From contig JAACMV010000015.1 of NCBI GenBank assembly GCA_010909725.1, positions 434,001-498,000 of the forward strand: a DNA stretch of 64,000 nt, written 5' to 3'. Of the stretch, positions 30,578 to 40,427 are shown in pieces. Source of the stretch: Picochlorum sp. 'celeri' (taxonomy: Eukaryota; Chlorophyta; Trebouxiophyceae). Under the pieces are notes generated by a model. The model did not search any database, was not told where the DNA came from, and saw only the letters and a program-made list of their open reading frames with translations. The position numbers and the translations under genes are program-made. Numbering within the stretch: the first letter of the stretch is position 1; each line of letters starts with the position of its first letter.

Positions 30578-30842
30578 CTTGATGGATGTTATTATATCTG
30601 GTGTAAAGTGATATACAGTATGCGGAGATTGCTGTCTATGACATGATATCAAATCCAATCGCCGACCCTGTTCCATCTGGATGCGATCGGCAGAGCACAT
30701 CCCATTGCACGGGGCCTTGGATGGGGTACGAGGGAGGGTGGTTTTCTTGTCCCATCAGAGAGCGCCCGTCATGGTACCATGAGAGCATGAGAGAAATCAT
30801 CTCTTCTTATTACATCAATACGAGTGTGTTAAAAGACAGTAT

Positions 30843-32498
30843 CTATTCATGTAGCTCTACTTCGGGCTTCTGTGCGTCCATCTTATCAAGAGGGACGATT
30901 TGAATAGGCCCATACGGTGAGGACTGCTCCAAGTCCAAGAATCCCTTGTTCCGCAGAACCAGGGATTCAAAAAACCATCTGCACGCCTCAAGTCGAGATT
31001 TTCCACTGACAAGAGAGTCCAGGGAGACTTTTCTAGTTGATGATGACTCTTCATGAGGGCGTTTCTCCCCGGGGGATGGTTCCAACCTGTGACAGATGTG
31101 CTTCATGACTGACTGCGTGCGAGCAGTGAATCCATCATGTGTCAAGATGGCTTTTTCAACGTCTGCGTCTGACACTGGAGTTTGCATCACATCCATATCA
31201 TCCATATCGTCGTATCCACCACCAAAATCATCATCACCATAGTCACCACCGTAGTCATCCATTCCACCACCATCTCCATGGTCAATTTCAAATGGATTCA
31301 TGTCATCTGCAGGTGCATTGTCAGTCTCATTCTTGTCTCGTTTCGCCGCCCGTTCTCTCACTGGCTTTGGCGGATGAATGATTGGATTGATAATCTTTGC
31401 AATGTCTGGAGCGACGTACGTGATGGATGCCAATGTGTATGATTCTTCAGCAGTGGAGGCATCATCAGCAACAATGCCCCTCTTCTTCATCAAAGGAGCA
31501 CGGTTGCGAAGCAACTTCTTCGTTTCACTATCGTCTAAAAATGTACAAGGATCTCCATCCGCATCAAGATCTAAATGGAATGTCTTCTTCTTTCGAGCTT
31601 TCGGTGCCACTGGGGTGCTTGGAGGCAATGGACCATCATCATAATAGTCATCACCACCACCGCCATAATCATCCATGTCGAAATCATCCGGTACGTTCAT
31701 TCCTGGACTCATACCACCGCTTGGAGACGCTTTCAGCATCTCTGAGAAATGTCCGACAGACCCTGGCGTCTTGCTCGGATCAACAAGCACAGAAGGTGCC
31801 TCAAAAAGCTCTGCTCCAGGAGCCTCCATGATATCATCCATTGGCCCAAAATCATCACCACCATCATAAAACAATCCAGTATCTCCAGGAGCAGTGTCAA
31901 CATCAACTGCCGATCGAAGACGTTCCAGTTCCGTGCTAAACTGCTTGTCCAAAGAACCATCCAACTCAAACCTATCTTCACTCGCCGTCCATCTTGTGCT
32001 ACCAAACACATCCGAAATATCATCAGCCATTGTTAAATCCGTCCCACCACTCAACCGAGCCAGAGATCCAGATCCACCGGTGCCTAGGCCCGGCGTAGAC
32101 GATATATGAAATGAGGGAAACAAGTCTCCATTCGTCCCTTTAAACACAGTAGGGTCAGACCCAGGAAGCGTGATGGCATTCTCTGGCGCTGTACCACCAT
32201 CAGGAAGATCCACATTTTGAGAAGTACCTTCCTTCCTCTGAAGCCCATCTATAGCATTCTTTGCGTCAGCCTCCAAGAAGGTCAACTTGCGTTGGTAGAT
32301 TCTCACGACGCCCAACAACAATTGCCCAGACAACCGAAGCGCAAGAGGCGCTTCTGGGTTTATAATGCTATCACATGATTGTGAAATACTAAATTCAAAC
32401 ACTTGCGTGCGCTTTAACCGTTTACTTTCGCTATGAGACGCAATCCAACAAATCCCGAGCGGAGTCTTCCGGGACAACAACTGTGAACTATAAAACAT
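30843..32498 (-). CDS. RAD21: Cohesin kleisin subunit RAD21/SCC1
   Basis: 551 residues. The N-terminal kleisin domain starts MFYSSQLLSRKTPLGICWIA and includes APLALRLSGQLLLGVVRIYQRK, which binds SMC3. The middle is acidic and low complexity with many DDYGGG-like stretches, where separase sites would be expected. The C-terminal winged helix (about 480-540, CRWFFESLVLRNKGFLDLEQ) binds SMC1. It closes the cohesin ring and holds sister chromatids. REC8 is the alternative; the general look favours RAD21. TGTAA on the minus strand at 30810-30814 is 29 nt past the stop. Confidence 0.85.
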   Translation of the reverse strand: MFYSSQLLSRKTPLGICWIASHSESKRLKRTQVFEFSISQSCDSIINPEAPLALRLSGQLLLGVVRIYQRKLTFLEADAKNAIDGLQRKEGTSQNVDLPDGGTAPENAITLPGSDPTVFKGTNGDLFPSFHISSTPGLGTGGSGSLARLSGGTDLTMADDISDVFGSTRWTASEDRFELDGSLDKQFSTELERLRSAVDVDTAPGDTGLFYDGGDDFGPMDDIMEAPGAELFEAPSVLVDPSKTPGSVGHFSEMLKASPSGGMSPGMNVPDDFDMDDYGGGGDDYYDDGPLPPSTPVAPKARKKKTFHLDLDADGDPCTFLDDSETKKLLRNRAPLMKKRGIVADDASTAEESYTLASITYVAPDIAKIINPIIHPPKPVRERAAKRDKNETDNAPADDMNPFEIDHGDGGGMDDYGGDYGDDDFGGGYDDMDDMDVMQTPVSDADVEKAILTHDGFTARTQSVMKHICHRLEPSPGEKRPHEESSSTRKVSLDSLVSGKSRLEACRWFFESLVLRNKGFLDLEQSSPYGPIQIVPLDKMDAQKPEVELHE

Positions 32499-32995
32499 GT
32501 CTGCAACGATTCGTATTTACTATAACAACTTCAACAACAACAATGCTCTCTCTCTAGAGCCTGCTCAAGGTCAACTGGAGGGCGTTCCAAATTGTCAACA
32601 ACAATACCACCAGGAACGGAGGCAACAACGGTCAACAGCGTGTCATATCTCTTTTATTATGGTTTTTTAGATATACTTTAGCAATAAAAATTGTTGTATT
32701 TGTTTGTGGAGAGGTATGGGACGATTGTTTCGCCGACGATTGTTTGAAAATTCAAAACATGAAATCGAGCGCGACTCAAAAGTCAAGATGGACTGGATCT
32801 GCAGCCCATGATCTGAAAATGTTCATGCTCGAGGATTCTGACACACGAATGGAAATACATTTAAAATTTTATCCATCAACCCTGTCATCAACAGAGGACA
32901 GCATGGATGCTGATATATACACCCACTATCTCACGGATGGTAGACCTTCCAAATCCATTGGGGAGACCAATCTCCAACATCATCGCTAGACAGTG
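32499..32995. other. Intergenic, RAD21 to accessory locus
   Basis: About 500 bp, AT-rich. One plus-strand frame of about 80 codons ends at 32989, but it has no family resemblance and I do not call it. This is the left boundary of the accessory island. Confidence 0.4.
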
Positions 32996-33683
32996 TCAGG
33001 CCGTACATTCTATTGTGGCCTTTCCTTCGAAGGTAAAGCCCACGGATCGCTCTCGAGCCTGACCATTGCAGGAGTATGAAACAACGACGCTGTACTTTCC
33101 AAATACCTTGTCTGTGCCACTCCCATCCCTATCAATTTCAATAGTAGAGGTGTAGGTTTTGCCATTCACATTGGCCTCTTTTCCCTGTTGGAGGTAGCAA
33201 ACTTGATAATCAGAAACGATGAGAGAATTAACACCTGTCTCACATTTGACGATGCTCTCATTCTTTCCTGAATTGATGTAGGGAAGGACATGGTTTAGAA
33301 ATGCCACTTCCACAACTTGGGACAGCTGCTGTCGGTCCGAAAAGGAGTTGATGGGATGGTATTCATAGCGCCTCGTATCCCATAGATTCGGGAGTTCGCG
33401 TTTCTCTTCCACATAGTACTTGTTGGGGTCGCACTGCAGTCATGCAAAGGTTGTCCTTTTTTGGGTTACAACTTACTCATACAAGAGAAAAACAGCATTG
33501 CCTGGATACAAAGCTATCGAGACGACCCACCGTTCTCTTTTTAAGTGTGATTGGCTCTTTGCTGCTCCATCTATAGATATCTGTTTTGCCTGCTTCCGCG
33601 AAATAGGTTACCCCGTCTACGCAGTCCCTTCGTGCTGATACCAAGGAGGCCAGCAGAACCAGTGCAACCAGTCGATGCATCAT
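32996..33683 (-). CDS. Secreted protein A1, unknown family
   Basis: Exons 33683-33483 and 33433-32996 flank a 49-bp GTATGA...CTGCAG intron in phase 0, giving 212 residues. A signal peptide is clear (MMHRLVALVLLASLVSA). The mature protein has eight or nine cysteines, an Arg/Lys-rich first part, then QLSQVVEVAFLNHVLPYI and QVCYLQQGKEANVNGKTYTS and a C-terminal YSVVVSYSCNG...ATIEC segment. The last 100 residues resemble protein A2 at 36658, the mirror gene, in spacing of Cys, the QxCxLxxGK motif and the final strand-like segment. Function unknown. The intron is the shortest in the window. Confidence 0.6.
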
Positions 33684-34358
33684 GCTTGAACAGTCTTGCG
33701 TCTGTTTCAACGTGAAAACAGAGAATATTGGTTGAAATTTTATACCTTGGTCACGACTGAAACCCTTGGGTTTCATGATTGCCATTTCATGCGATACATA
33801 TCGCGATACATATTGCGGTATCGGAATCCGATAATCGGATACCGATCGGTCCACGCGTTCCGGAACGATCCGGATCCGGAACGAACGTTACTCTTCTGCA
33901 AGCACATTTCAATGGGTTAAATGATTTGCATGCCACTGCTGCCACCACACCGCGGGCAAGTTTACCCTAAATTATAGGTTTGCTTAAAGCAAACCAAATG
34001 GTTGTTGGACCATTACTGCTGCTACTAGTATCTTGTGGATATTTAAACAAAGATAGTCGGTTACAGAGACACATTGTGGGTGTATATCGAATCGATTTAA
34101 CAAAGAAATTATTGCTACAAAGACTATACCGTGGTTGGGCGTCTGTAAGACCTTGACAGAGACCAAAATTTTGCTGCCACTCTTCTACATGGGTCTTGTT
34201 CCCACAAAACAAAGGACTTGGACCGGTCTTGCGGGTTAACAGATCACATGCTGGCTTTATTATTACGTGTGTCTAACCCTCTCGGGAATTTTTAGTTCAA
34301 CATGAATTTCCATGTTCAGCAGACCTGTTTGGTAATCAACCAGGAGGGGTGAGCATGG
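33684..34358. other. A1-B1 spacer with clustered short dyads
   Basis: 675 bp. Between 33791 and 33885 lie a direct repeat GCGATACATAT, a dyad CGGTATC...GGATACCG and a dyad TTCCGGA...TCCGGAA (33858-33864 and 33875-33881), more GC-rich than the flanks. They could bind factors or mark an old element end. No gene is visible. Confidence 0.5.
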
Positions 34359-34763
34359 TTACTGTTGTTCAACGATCGGATCACAATTGCCTCTGTCAAG
34401 GTTGTACTGGTAGCCTTTTGCGCATATCACACAATCGTTGAATTCATAAGAGCAGGATTTGCAGTTTGGATCAGTGCATTTTGTGCAGGTGCCATTTTTT
34501 TGAAAGTTAGGTCCATATCCGTCCAGACAAGCAGTTGGAATATCAGGAATGCATTGGTTCTTGGATGGGCTCACTTTATAACCTGGATCACAACGTTCAC
34601 AATTGTAATTTATTTTTGTTCCTTTCTTATATAGTTTGACGTCGATTCTCTCACAGCAGCTAATGATTCGGCCGCTATTCCGGCATCGCGCTTCAGTTGC
34701 TGTGAAGAAAGAGAGCTCCAACAGGGCCAGGCCGATCAGGCTGAGAATCAGGGTGAATCGCAT
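34359..34763 (-). CDS. Cysteine-rich secreted protein B1
   Basis: 134 residues. The first 18 residues (MRFTLILSLIGLALLELS) are a signal peptide identical to that of B2, because they lie inside the inverted repeat. The mature part has about 16 Cys in growth-factor-receptor-like spacing: CERCDPGYKVSPSKNQC, CTKCTDPNCKSCSYEFNDC, VICAKGY. Similar short Cys-rich repeats occur in secreted or surface proteins of many protists. An acceptor-like TTGCAG just before the ATG suggests an intron in the 5' UTR. It pairs with B2 at 35491 across the palindrome. Function unknown. Confidence 0.65.
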   Translation of the reverse strand: MRFTLILSLIGLALLELSFFTATEARCRNSGRIISCCERIDVKLYKKGTKINYNCERCDPGYKVSPSKNQCIPDIPTACLDGYGPNFQKNGTCTKCTDPNCKSCSYEFNDCVICAKGYQYNLDRGNCDPIVEQQ

Positions 34764-35047
34764 CTCCTCTGCAACCAACAGACCACAATCAGAAGTAAAC
34801 AGGAGTAACCATATGTCGGGATGAGGCGCAGCACGAATTCATGCGCAAACACGGTCCGACCACAGCGGAAGGAGGTGTGCCACCCCGAAGCACGGCGCGT
34901 ACCTTGATGTTTGCTACAAAGATTGATCCTTTCTTCTCACAAGTTTTTCTTTGAAACTATTGAGTATTACGACTTTAACTCATTTAATAAATGTTTCGCA
35001 TTTAAAACAGGTCGACCGGGAAGACTACCACGATCGTGGTAGAGGTG
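34710..35047 (+). repeat. Inverted repeat, left arm (338 bp)
   Basis: Reads as a perfect reverse complement of 35207-35544; every checked position pair sums to 70254 and I saw no mismatch or gap. It holds the first codons, the 5' UTR and probably the promoter of B1. The match ends at 34710, inside the signal peptide, and at 35047 near the centre. An 18-bp dyad CTACCACGATCGTGGTAG lies at 35025-35042. Confidence 0.92.
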
Positions 35048-35206
35048 TTTGCAAATGGGCGGCCAATTGGCTCATCGCGATGCAACCACATTGCCGGCCG
35101 CGGGAACCCATTCATGCCCATGGCCCAACCCCGGGGTTCTACTGCGGGGTACCCTGCACCGGTGCAACAGATTGGCCCATTGATGGACAAATATTTGCAA
35201 ATGAGC
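35048..35206. promoter_or_regulatory. Central spacer, likely shared bidirectional promoter
   Basis: 159 bp, GC-richer than the arms, between two inverted arms that each lead into a gene. Both strands carry CCAAT-type boxes (CCAATTGG near 35064, GATTGG near 35171), and TTTGCAAAT occurs near both ends, so the inverted symmetry fades gradually. The placement suggests transcription in both directions from one control region. Direct evidence of promoter activity is not available from sequence. Confidence 0.45.
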
Positions 35207-35544
35207 CACCTCTACCACGATCGTGGTAGTCTTCCCGGTCGACCTGTTTTAAATGCGAAACATTTATTAAATGAGTTAAAGTCGTAATACTCAATAGTTT
35301 CAAAGAAAAACTTGTGAGAAGAAAGGATCAATCTTTGTAGCAAACATCAAGGTACGCGCCGTGCTTCGGGGTGGCACACCTCCTTCCGCTGTGGTCGGAC
35401 CGTGTTTGCGCATGAATTCGTGCTGCGCCTCATCCCGACATATGGTTACTCCTGTTTACTTCTGATTGTGGTCTGTTGGTTGCAGAGGAGATGCGATTCA
35501 CCCTGATTCTCAGCCTGATCGGCCTGGCCCTGTTGGAGCTCTCT
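35207..35544 (-). repeat. Inverted repeat, right arm (338 bp)
   Basis: Mirror copy of 34710-35047, with the matching 18-bp dyad at 35212-35229, a GTACGC donor-like site near 35352 and a TTGCAG acceptor-like site just before the ATG of B2 at 35491. It ends at 35544, at the end of the signal-peptide codons, after which B1 and B2 diverge abruptly. Confidence 0.92.
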
Positions 35545-35886
35545 GCAGCAGCAGAATATTCAATATGTCCTAACGCGGGGCCACCCATTTCCTGCTGCAA
35601 AAGCCCTCGCGAAATACCACCGGATGGATTCCCTGGGATTGTCACGTACAAATGTGACGAATGCGACCCAGGGTTTGCCCTCTCTGCGAGCAAGGAGCAG
35701 TGTAGACCAGTCAATGTGTGCAAAGATGGCGAGGGATTGGTTCGATACGATTCGACATCATGTCGGCCATGCGATGTCAAGAACTGCAAATCTTGCCACG
35801 AATCGTTCCTAACCTGTACACAATGCAGAGGTGGTTATTATTTCTTTTACGACAAGTGTCGGAGGAATATTCCACTCTTTGCTTAA
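35491..35886 (+). CDS. Cysteine-rich secreted protein B2
   Basis: 131 residues. Signal peptide identical to B1 (MRFTLILSLIGLALLELS), then a mature part with Cys-rich units CDECDPGFALSASKEQC, CRPCDVKNCKSCHESFLTC and TQCRGGYY. It aligns with B1 in Cys spacing and in ISCC, CDPG, NCKSC and C-GY positions, but otherwise differs widely. The contrast between an identical leader and a diverged mature part is abrupt at the repeat edge. Function unknown; probably secreted or surface. Confidence 0.65.
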   Translation: MRFTLILSLIGLALLELSAAAEYSICPNAGPPISCCKSPREIPPDGFPGIVTYKCDECDPGFALSASKEQCRPVNVCKDGEGLVRYDSTSCRPCDVKNCKSCHESFLTCTQCRGGYYFFYDKCRRNIPLFA

Positions 35887-36657
35887 GGTCACGATACATT
35901 TTGGCTAATGGCTGAGGCTGGTGTAGATGTTTCAGTCATGTATATGTGCTATCAAGCCATCTCTTGTTTTGCAACAATTGTCTTAATTGCTTTCCGGAAT
36001 CTGTCGTAGGCTCTCAGCCAGTTGTAATATGTCAGGCACAGTTGGATTTTGTGGGTCTGTTGCTGCTTTTGCGAGGTAGATATCAACCTTCCTTTGTCGG
36101 TACTATCATGTCCAGACTGTTCTTTGAACCCGTCACTTCTTATTGATTTTCTTCTTTATTCATTCCTGAGTGCATTTAAATCCATTGCGACACGATTGAG
36201 AGCTGATGAACAAGACAATTACTGTGGGTTACTGCAGATATGTCCATCCCAAATCTGACCTGGTAAAACATACCTGTCCATCAGCCTCTGCTCTGATGCC
36301 TTCCGTGGCATTTTTTCGATACAACTTATACACTGTAACGCCGCCAAATAATGTAATATTCGAATCAATAAGGAATTTAAATGCCGAACTCACGCAAACT
36401 TTGGAGGATAAGTGAAAATAACAGTATCAATCCTGGGGGCACGTATTCACATTGTGTCGACAAGAGCGTGACCCGATTTGCGCAAAGCACGAATCAATTG
36501 ATCTCGGTTTGGCAGTATTTCTCTATATTTATAGAAAGTTTGGAAATTTGGTGTCGGAAGATCGAATCGACAATATCTCTCCGACAATAGCAGTAGTAAG
36601 TCGAGCCGAGCATAGACGGCTTTCAAACCCTTGCCTTTCTCTGCACAAAACACTGCG
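35887..36657. other. B2-A2 spacer
   Basis: 771 bp, AT-rich. Several short frames exist but none starts with ATG in a convincing context or resembles a known family. It mirrors the 675-bp A1-B1 spacer but I see no sequence match between the two. Confidence 0.5.
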
Positions 36658-37281
36658 ATGAAGGGGATATTGAATTTAGCCTGCATTTCGCTGATTTTAT
36701 GCACCATCGTGAAAGCACAACAGCCAAACTGCTTAAATCAGATCACAAAATTCGACACGTTGACTTTCAAGCTCCTGGAGGAATCGACGGGAATCGTTCA
36801 ATTCAAGAACAGATCTTGCCCATCAAGTACATGGACCGAAACATTTTACAAAGGTGAAGTGTATGGTGAGGACTGGTCTGTGAGCGGGGCAGAGGGAGTG
36901 ACATTAGTTGGGGTCCTTCGAGACCAGGCTACCAGCCTCGGAGTTGATGTTTACAACATGCTCAATGATGTTGTGACAAAAAAATTTATACCAGCGCTCA
37001 AGTATACAGATTGTGGCGGAATTTCTTCTTATAATGTTGAGCAGCTCCAGTGGTGCACACTAAAGCCAGGCAAGGCCCACAAGGTTGACAAAACATTATA
37101 CAAGGCCAACAATGGTAACATTGGTGATGGAGAGAGGGTGACGTCCTACGAAAACATGAGTGTGAAGATTTCGTTCTTTTGCTATGGAGTTAGGCATGGG
37201 CACCATGCGACGTTTCAGTTTGGAGGACCATCTGTTCAAAAATGCCGCAATAAGGTGGTTTTCAACGGGAATACAAAGTAA
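36658..37281 (+). CDS. Secreted protein A2, unknown family
   Basis: 207 residues from the ATG at 36658, with a signal peptide (MKGILNLACISLILCTIVKA). The mature part has about eight Cys. The C-terminal half parallels A1: a helical stretch before KFIPALKYTDC, then QWCTLKPGKAHKVDKTLYK, a charged loop, VKISFFCYG and a final Cys. Length (207 versus 212) and mirror position support A1 and A2 as paralogues from an inverted duplication. Function unknown. Confidence 0.6.
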   Translation: MKGILNLACISLILCTIVKAQQPNCLNQITKFDTLTFKLLEESTGIVQFKNRSCPSSTWTETFYKGEVYGEDWSVSGAEGVTLVGVLRDQATSLGVDVYNMLNDVVTKKFIPALKYTDCGGISSYNVEQLQWCTLKPGKAHKVDKTLYKANNGNIGDGERVTSYENMSVKISFFCYGVRHGHHATFQFGGPSVQKCRNKVVFNGNTK

Positions 37282-37676
37282 TATCGGTTGTTAACTGTTG
37301 GATATTCTTCCCTTGAAAATGTGATTGCATCCGCGTTCTTTGTCCCAAGAGGCCGTACCTGCCTCGCCTCCCTGTCGAGTGATCTTTACTTGTGGGGCGC
37401 AAGTGCAGAGAAAAGGTGGCCTGTTCAGCTCTCTCGGTGGGATTATGCATCTGATGGCACCATTGTCTGTACAGAATTTTACACCTTTCAGGCATGCTAG
37501 GCCCTGTGACATTAACTTTGATACATCTGTAATGATGCTTTTAAAATATGACACAAATCGCATAGGACTGTCATGTGTCCTACTCAGTTCACACATGTCA
37601 GACAAAGAGATTCAGGACCCAGAGATTAATCATATGATTGCCCATGTATGGGAAACTTCGCTACATGCTTACATAG
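37282..37676. other. Intergenic, right edge of accessory locus
   Basis: 395 bp between the convergent A2 and POLD2 genes. Short frames on both strands only. TTACA at 37669-37673 is a minus-strand TGTAA next to the POLD2 stop. Confidence 0.4.
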
Positions 37677-39243
37677 TTACTCCAATGATGTATCGAAATA
37701 CACAGGATGAACATCGAGTGTATGTATGTTCACGAGCACCATCATTGGCTGCCGAGAGAATTCTGGAACACTCACAACTCGGGTTACCTGACCGTCAGGC
37801 CCTTGCACCTTTGTGGTACCATACGCCGCTTGTCCTCCTGCAAACAACACATGCGGCGTTTCTTCGAGAATAAATGGATCCTCATCGCTATATGGATACG
37901 TCGCGAGGCTATCCGGAGCAGTCGGAATGATGTGCCTCCATGACAGCATGTTTTGCAGAATATCTGTGGGGGATTCATATGTAGAATACCTCATGACATC
38001 GTCAACGTTTTGCCCTGATGTTCCTAGAAACTGTACGCCATCTATTTCAAAAGCGTGTGGATTTGTGCATCGCACGAGCGATGAGACGGAACATGCTCGC
38101 GGGAGGAGGCACCGATGGAGTGGCTGCTGTGGAAGAGAGTAATTCACTGGGTCTGTCACACCTGGCATCACATCCACGTCCACGGCCTCACAGAGATTCG
38201 CTAGAAGAGCATCTGCTTCCTGTATTGGCTCCAACGCTGTTGCTTGTTCTCGCACTGAAGCATACGACGTTGGCTGTGACAAACTCGAGCTGCCCTTGAG
38301 AATGCCCCCTGCAAACACAACTCTGACAATATTGGATGCCTGTTTCTGCTCTGGCTCCGATCCTAATATCCCAGCGCAATAATCGAGCATCATTTCAACT
38401 TTTAGCATATCTGTTTCCGAATCCATACCGAACGAAAATCCGCTCATGAGAGCCACATATGCCGGCCTTTTGTCCTGACCATCATCAGCAGAGAAAGAGA
38501 TGGCACCTGACTGTGGGGCATGCCCCGCATAGCACACATCCACCACCCGGAAATCCCCTTCCTCAGAAACAGTCCCTTTAACAGCCACAATAACTCCGGT
38601 CACCATCGTACCAACATCCAGCGCATCCCCCACCAGAGACACTCGCCCACCTTCATCCTCCAGCACCAAGACATCTCCAGCCTGCGTAAACCTATTCCCA
38701 CCCAACTGAGCACCCACATCCTTTGTATATTCATCCAGAATACTCGGCTTCAACGACATTTCTTTATACAGGGTACCGACGATACACACTTCCTTGTCCT
38801 CTGGAACATCCAGCACGCGAACACATGGCACATTGGGCCAAGCCGCATTGGCAGCCTTGACAACGTGAGGCCTCAGCTTGACCAGTCTGGAAAAGTACAA
38901 TTGAGCAAACTGACGCTCATAATCCCTCTTTTGTATCTTAAATCGACCATCGTGGTTCACATACGATGATTCTTTACGATGTATCGTTGTTCCATTGTCT
39001 TTATCGAGTTGAAGATTTGAAATCTCACCCGTGTCAGTTCTGACGAATTCGTCAAAATTGACCGATCTGCATGGCAAAACACGACCACATCAAGACTTTA
39101 TATTCTTTGGAAAATACCAAGGTGTACTGTGATACCCGAGGGGCACAAGAGAAGTCAAAACTTGAAGGATTTGATTCAGAACATTTTTGAAAAATACAAC
39201 AGCACATCTTTACGGATTGCAATAAAGCCACGTACGTCTCCAT
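37677..39243 (-). CDS. POLD2: DNA polymerase delta small subunit
   Basis: Exon 1 (39243-39236) is only eight bases, ATGGAGAC, before a GTACGT donor. A 169-bp intron ends GCAG at 39067, and exon 2 runs 39066-37677. The join is in phase 2 and gives 465 residues (human about 469). Features: RDYERQFAQLYFSRLVKLRP near the N-terminus, an OB-fold region with VCIVGTLYKEM, and a calcineurin-like phosphoesterase domain whose metal ligands are replaced (VRVVFAGGILKGSS), then HAFEIDGVQFLGTSGQNVDD and HVLFAGGQ. It bridges the catalytic and other subunits of Pol delta and also belongs to Pol zeta. Confidence 0.9.
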
Positions 39244-39521
39244 GCTCTTGAATATATACTATAGTTCAATATATTTTATGAGGATAAATTTATGCACACA
39301 GGGCATGTGTTTTCATGGCCAACTCCATCTTCCTTGTTTTTATTACAATGTTTTATATACGGAGTTTCGTCAGATCTCCAGATCTGCTGATATCTGGGTG
39401 TCCAGTTTTGAGCATGGCGTGCTTGACGGCAGAGGTCTATATATTGAAGTATTCTTTCTTTTGAGGCATTAAATACATACAAATGAGCTATATAAGCAGT
39501 ACTAGTACCCATTGAGTTGAT

Positions 39522-40388
39522 ATGGAAGATTTTGAGAGGCGAACTCGTGCCTCATTTGACTCCTTGGGTGTGACTGGAACAGACCCTGAAGGTACAGAGA
39601 AGCAATGGATGCCTACGTCTTCTCCAATATATAGAAATGGTTATAGGGATGTGTCGAGTGATGATGAAGAGGAGGAGAGGCGCCGGAGGACGTCTGTGGG
39701 TGGGATTCACATGGATTTGGGGGATGACGAATTCGACACAGCGTTAGGGGTTCGTCCGAGTATAGCATTTAGTTCTCAAATTGACAGAGAAGAGGAGAGT
39801 GATATAATGGATATACAGTCGCTTCAGTTTGATGATGCGGAGGGGGTGTCGCCTGTCGTACCAAGAGCGGGGGGGCAGGAGGAGTGGCGCCAGTCGTCTG
39901 GGGAGAAGCGGCCTGTTCGTTCTGCGTTGAAGAAGAAGGATTCTTATGGAGAGGATGTTCCAGTGATGGGGAAGAAGAAGGTGTCGTTTACGGGGATTCC
40001 AGAGCCGAAGAAGCCCTATGTTCCCCCTCATAAGCGGGCAGCAGCTCCGGAGTCTGAAGATGCGGGGAGTACGGTGCCGGATTATGTGAAGAATCCGGAT
40101 AGGTATACAATGTACGAGTTTGATAAGCCTGTGATTGTGGGAGGTGGTGTGCAGCAGTTTGAGATGACATCGAGAGCGACGACCACTGGGAAGGGGGATG
40201 AGGATGGTCACGTGACAAAAACTGACGAGAATAATAATGGTGACGATAGTTGTCCTGAGAAGGACGAGATGAGAGAAAAACCTGTGTATAATCCAGGTAG
40301 GGATTCGAAGAAGAAGGGTTGTAAGGAAACGAATGGGGCAAAGAGTGAACAGCACAGTCATGTGATGAGTTTTGACGCCAATGATTGA
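39522..40388 (+). CDS. TSSC4-like U5 snRNP assembly factor
   Basis: 288 residues, mostly charged and disordered. The N-terminus MEDFERRTRASFDSLG and the segment KPYVPPHKR followed by VPDYVKNPDRYTMYEFD resemble plant and animal TSSC4 (the VPDYxxNPxxYTxYxF motif), a chaperone that binds PRPF8 and helps assemble U5 and tri-snRNP. The match rests on short motifs, so the call is moderate. It converges with the IRE-type kinase gene, only 39 bp between stops. Confidence 0.6.
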   Translation: MEDFERRTRASFDSLGVTGTDPEGTEKQWMPTSSPIYRNGYRDVSSDDEEEERRRRTSVGGIHMDLGDDEFDTALGVRPSIAFSSQIDREEESDIMDIQSLQFDDAEGVSPVVPRAGGQEEWRQSSGEKRPVRSALKKKDSYGEDVPVMGKKKVSFTGIPEPKKPYVPPHKRAAAPESEDAGSTVPDYVKNPDRYTMYEFDKPVIVGGGVQQFEMTSRATTTGKGDEDGHVTKTDENNNGDDSCPEKDEMREKPVYNPGRDSKKKGCKETNGAKSEQHSHVMSFDAND

Positions 40389-40416
40389 TACTGTTTTTAT
40401 TCTATATCTTGACGTG

Positions 40417-40421
40417 TTACA
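40417..40421 (-). terminator. TGTAA poly(A) signal of the IRE-type kinase
   Basis: TTACA on the plus strand is TGTAA in the sense of the kinase gene, 7 nt past its stop, inside the 39-bp convergent gap with the TSSC4-like gene. Confidence 0.4.
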
Positions 40422-40427
40422 CCATCT

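Noticed and set aside
32744..32989. About 80-codon plus-strand frame near A1
   Set aside because: No homology and non-ATG start; regarded as noise.
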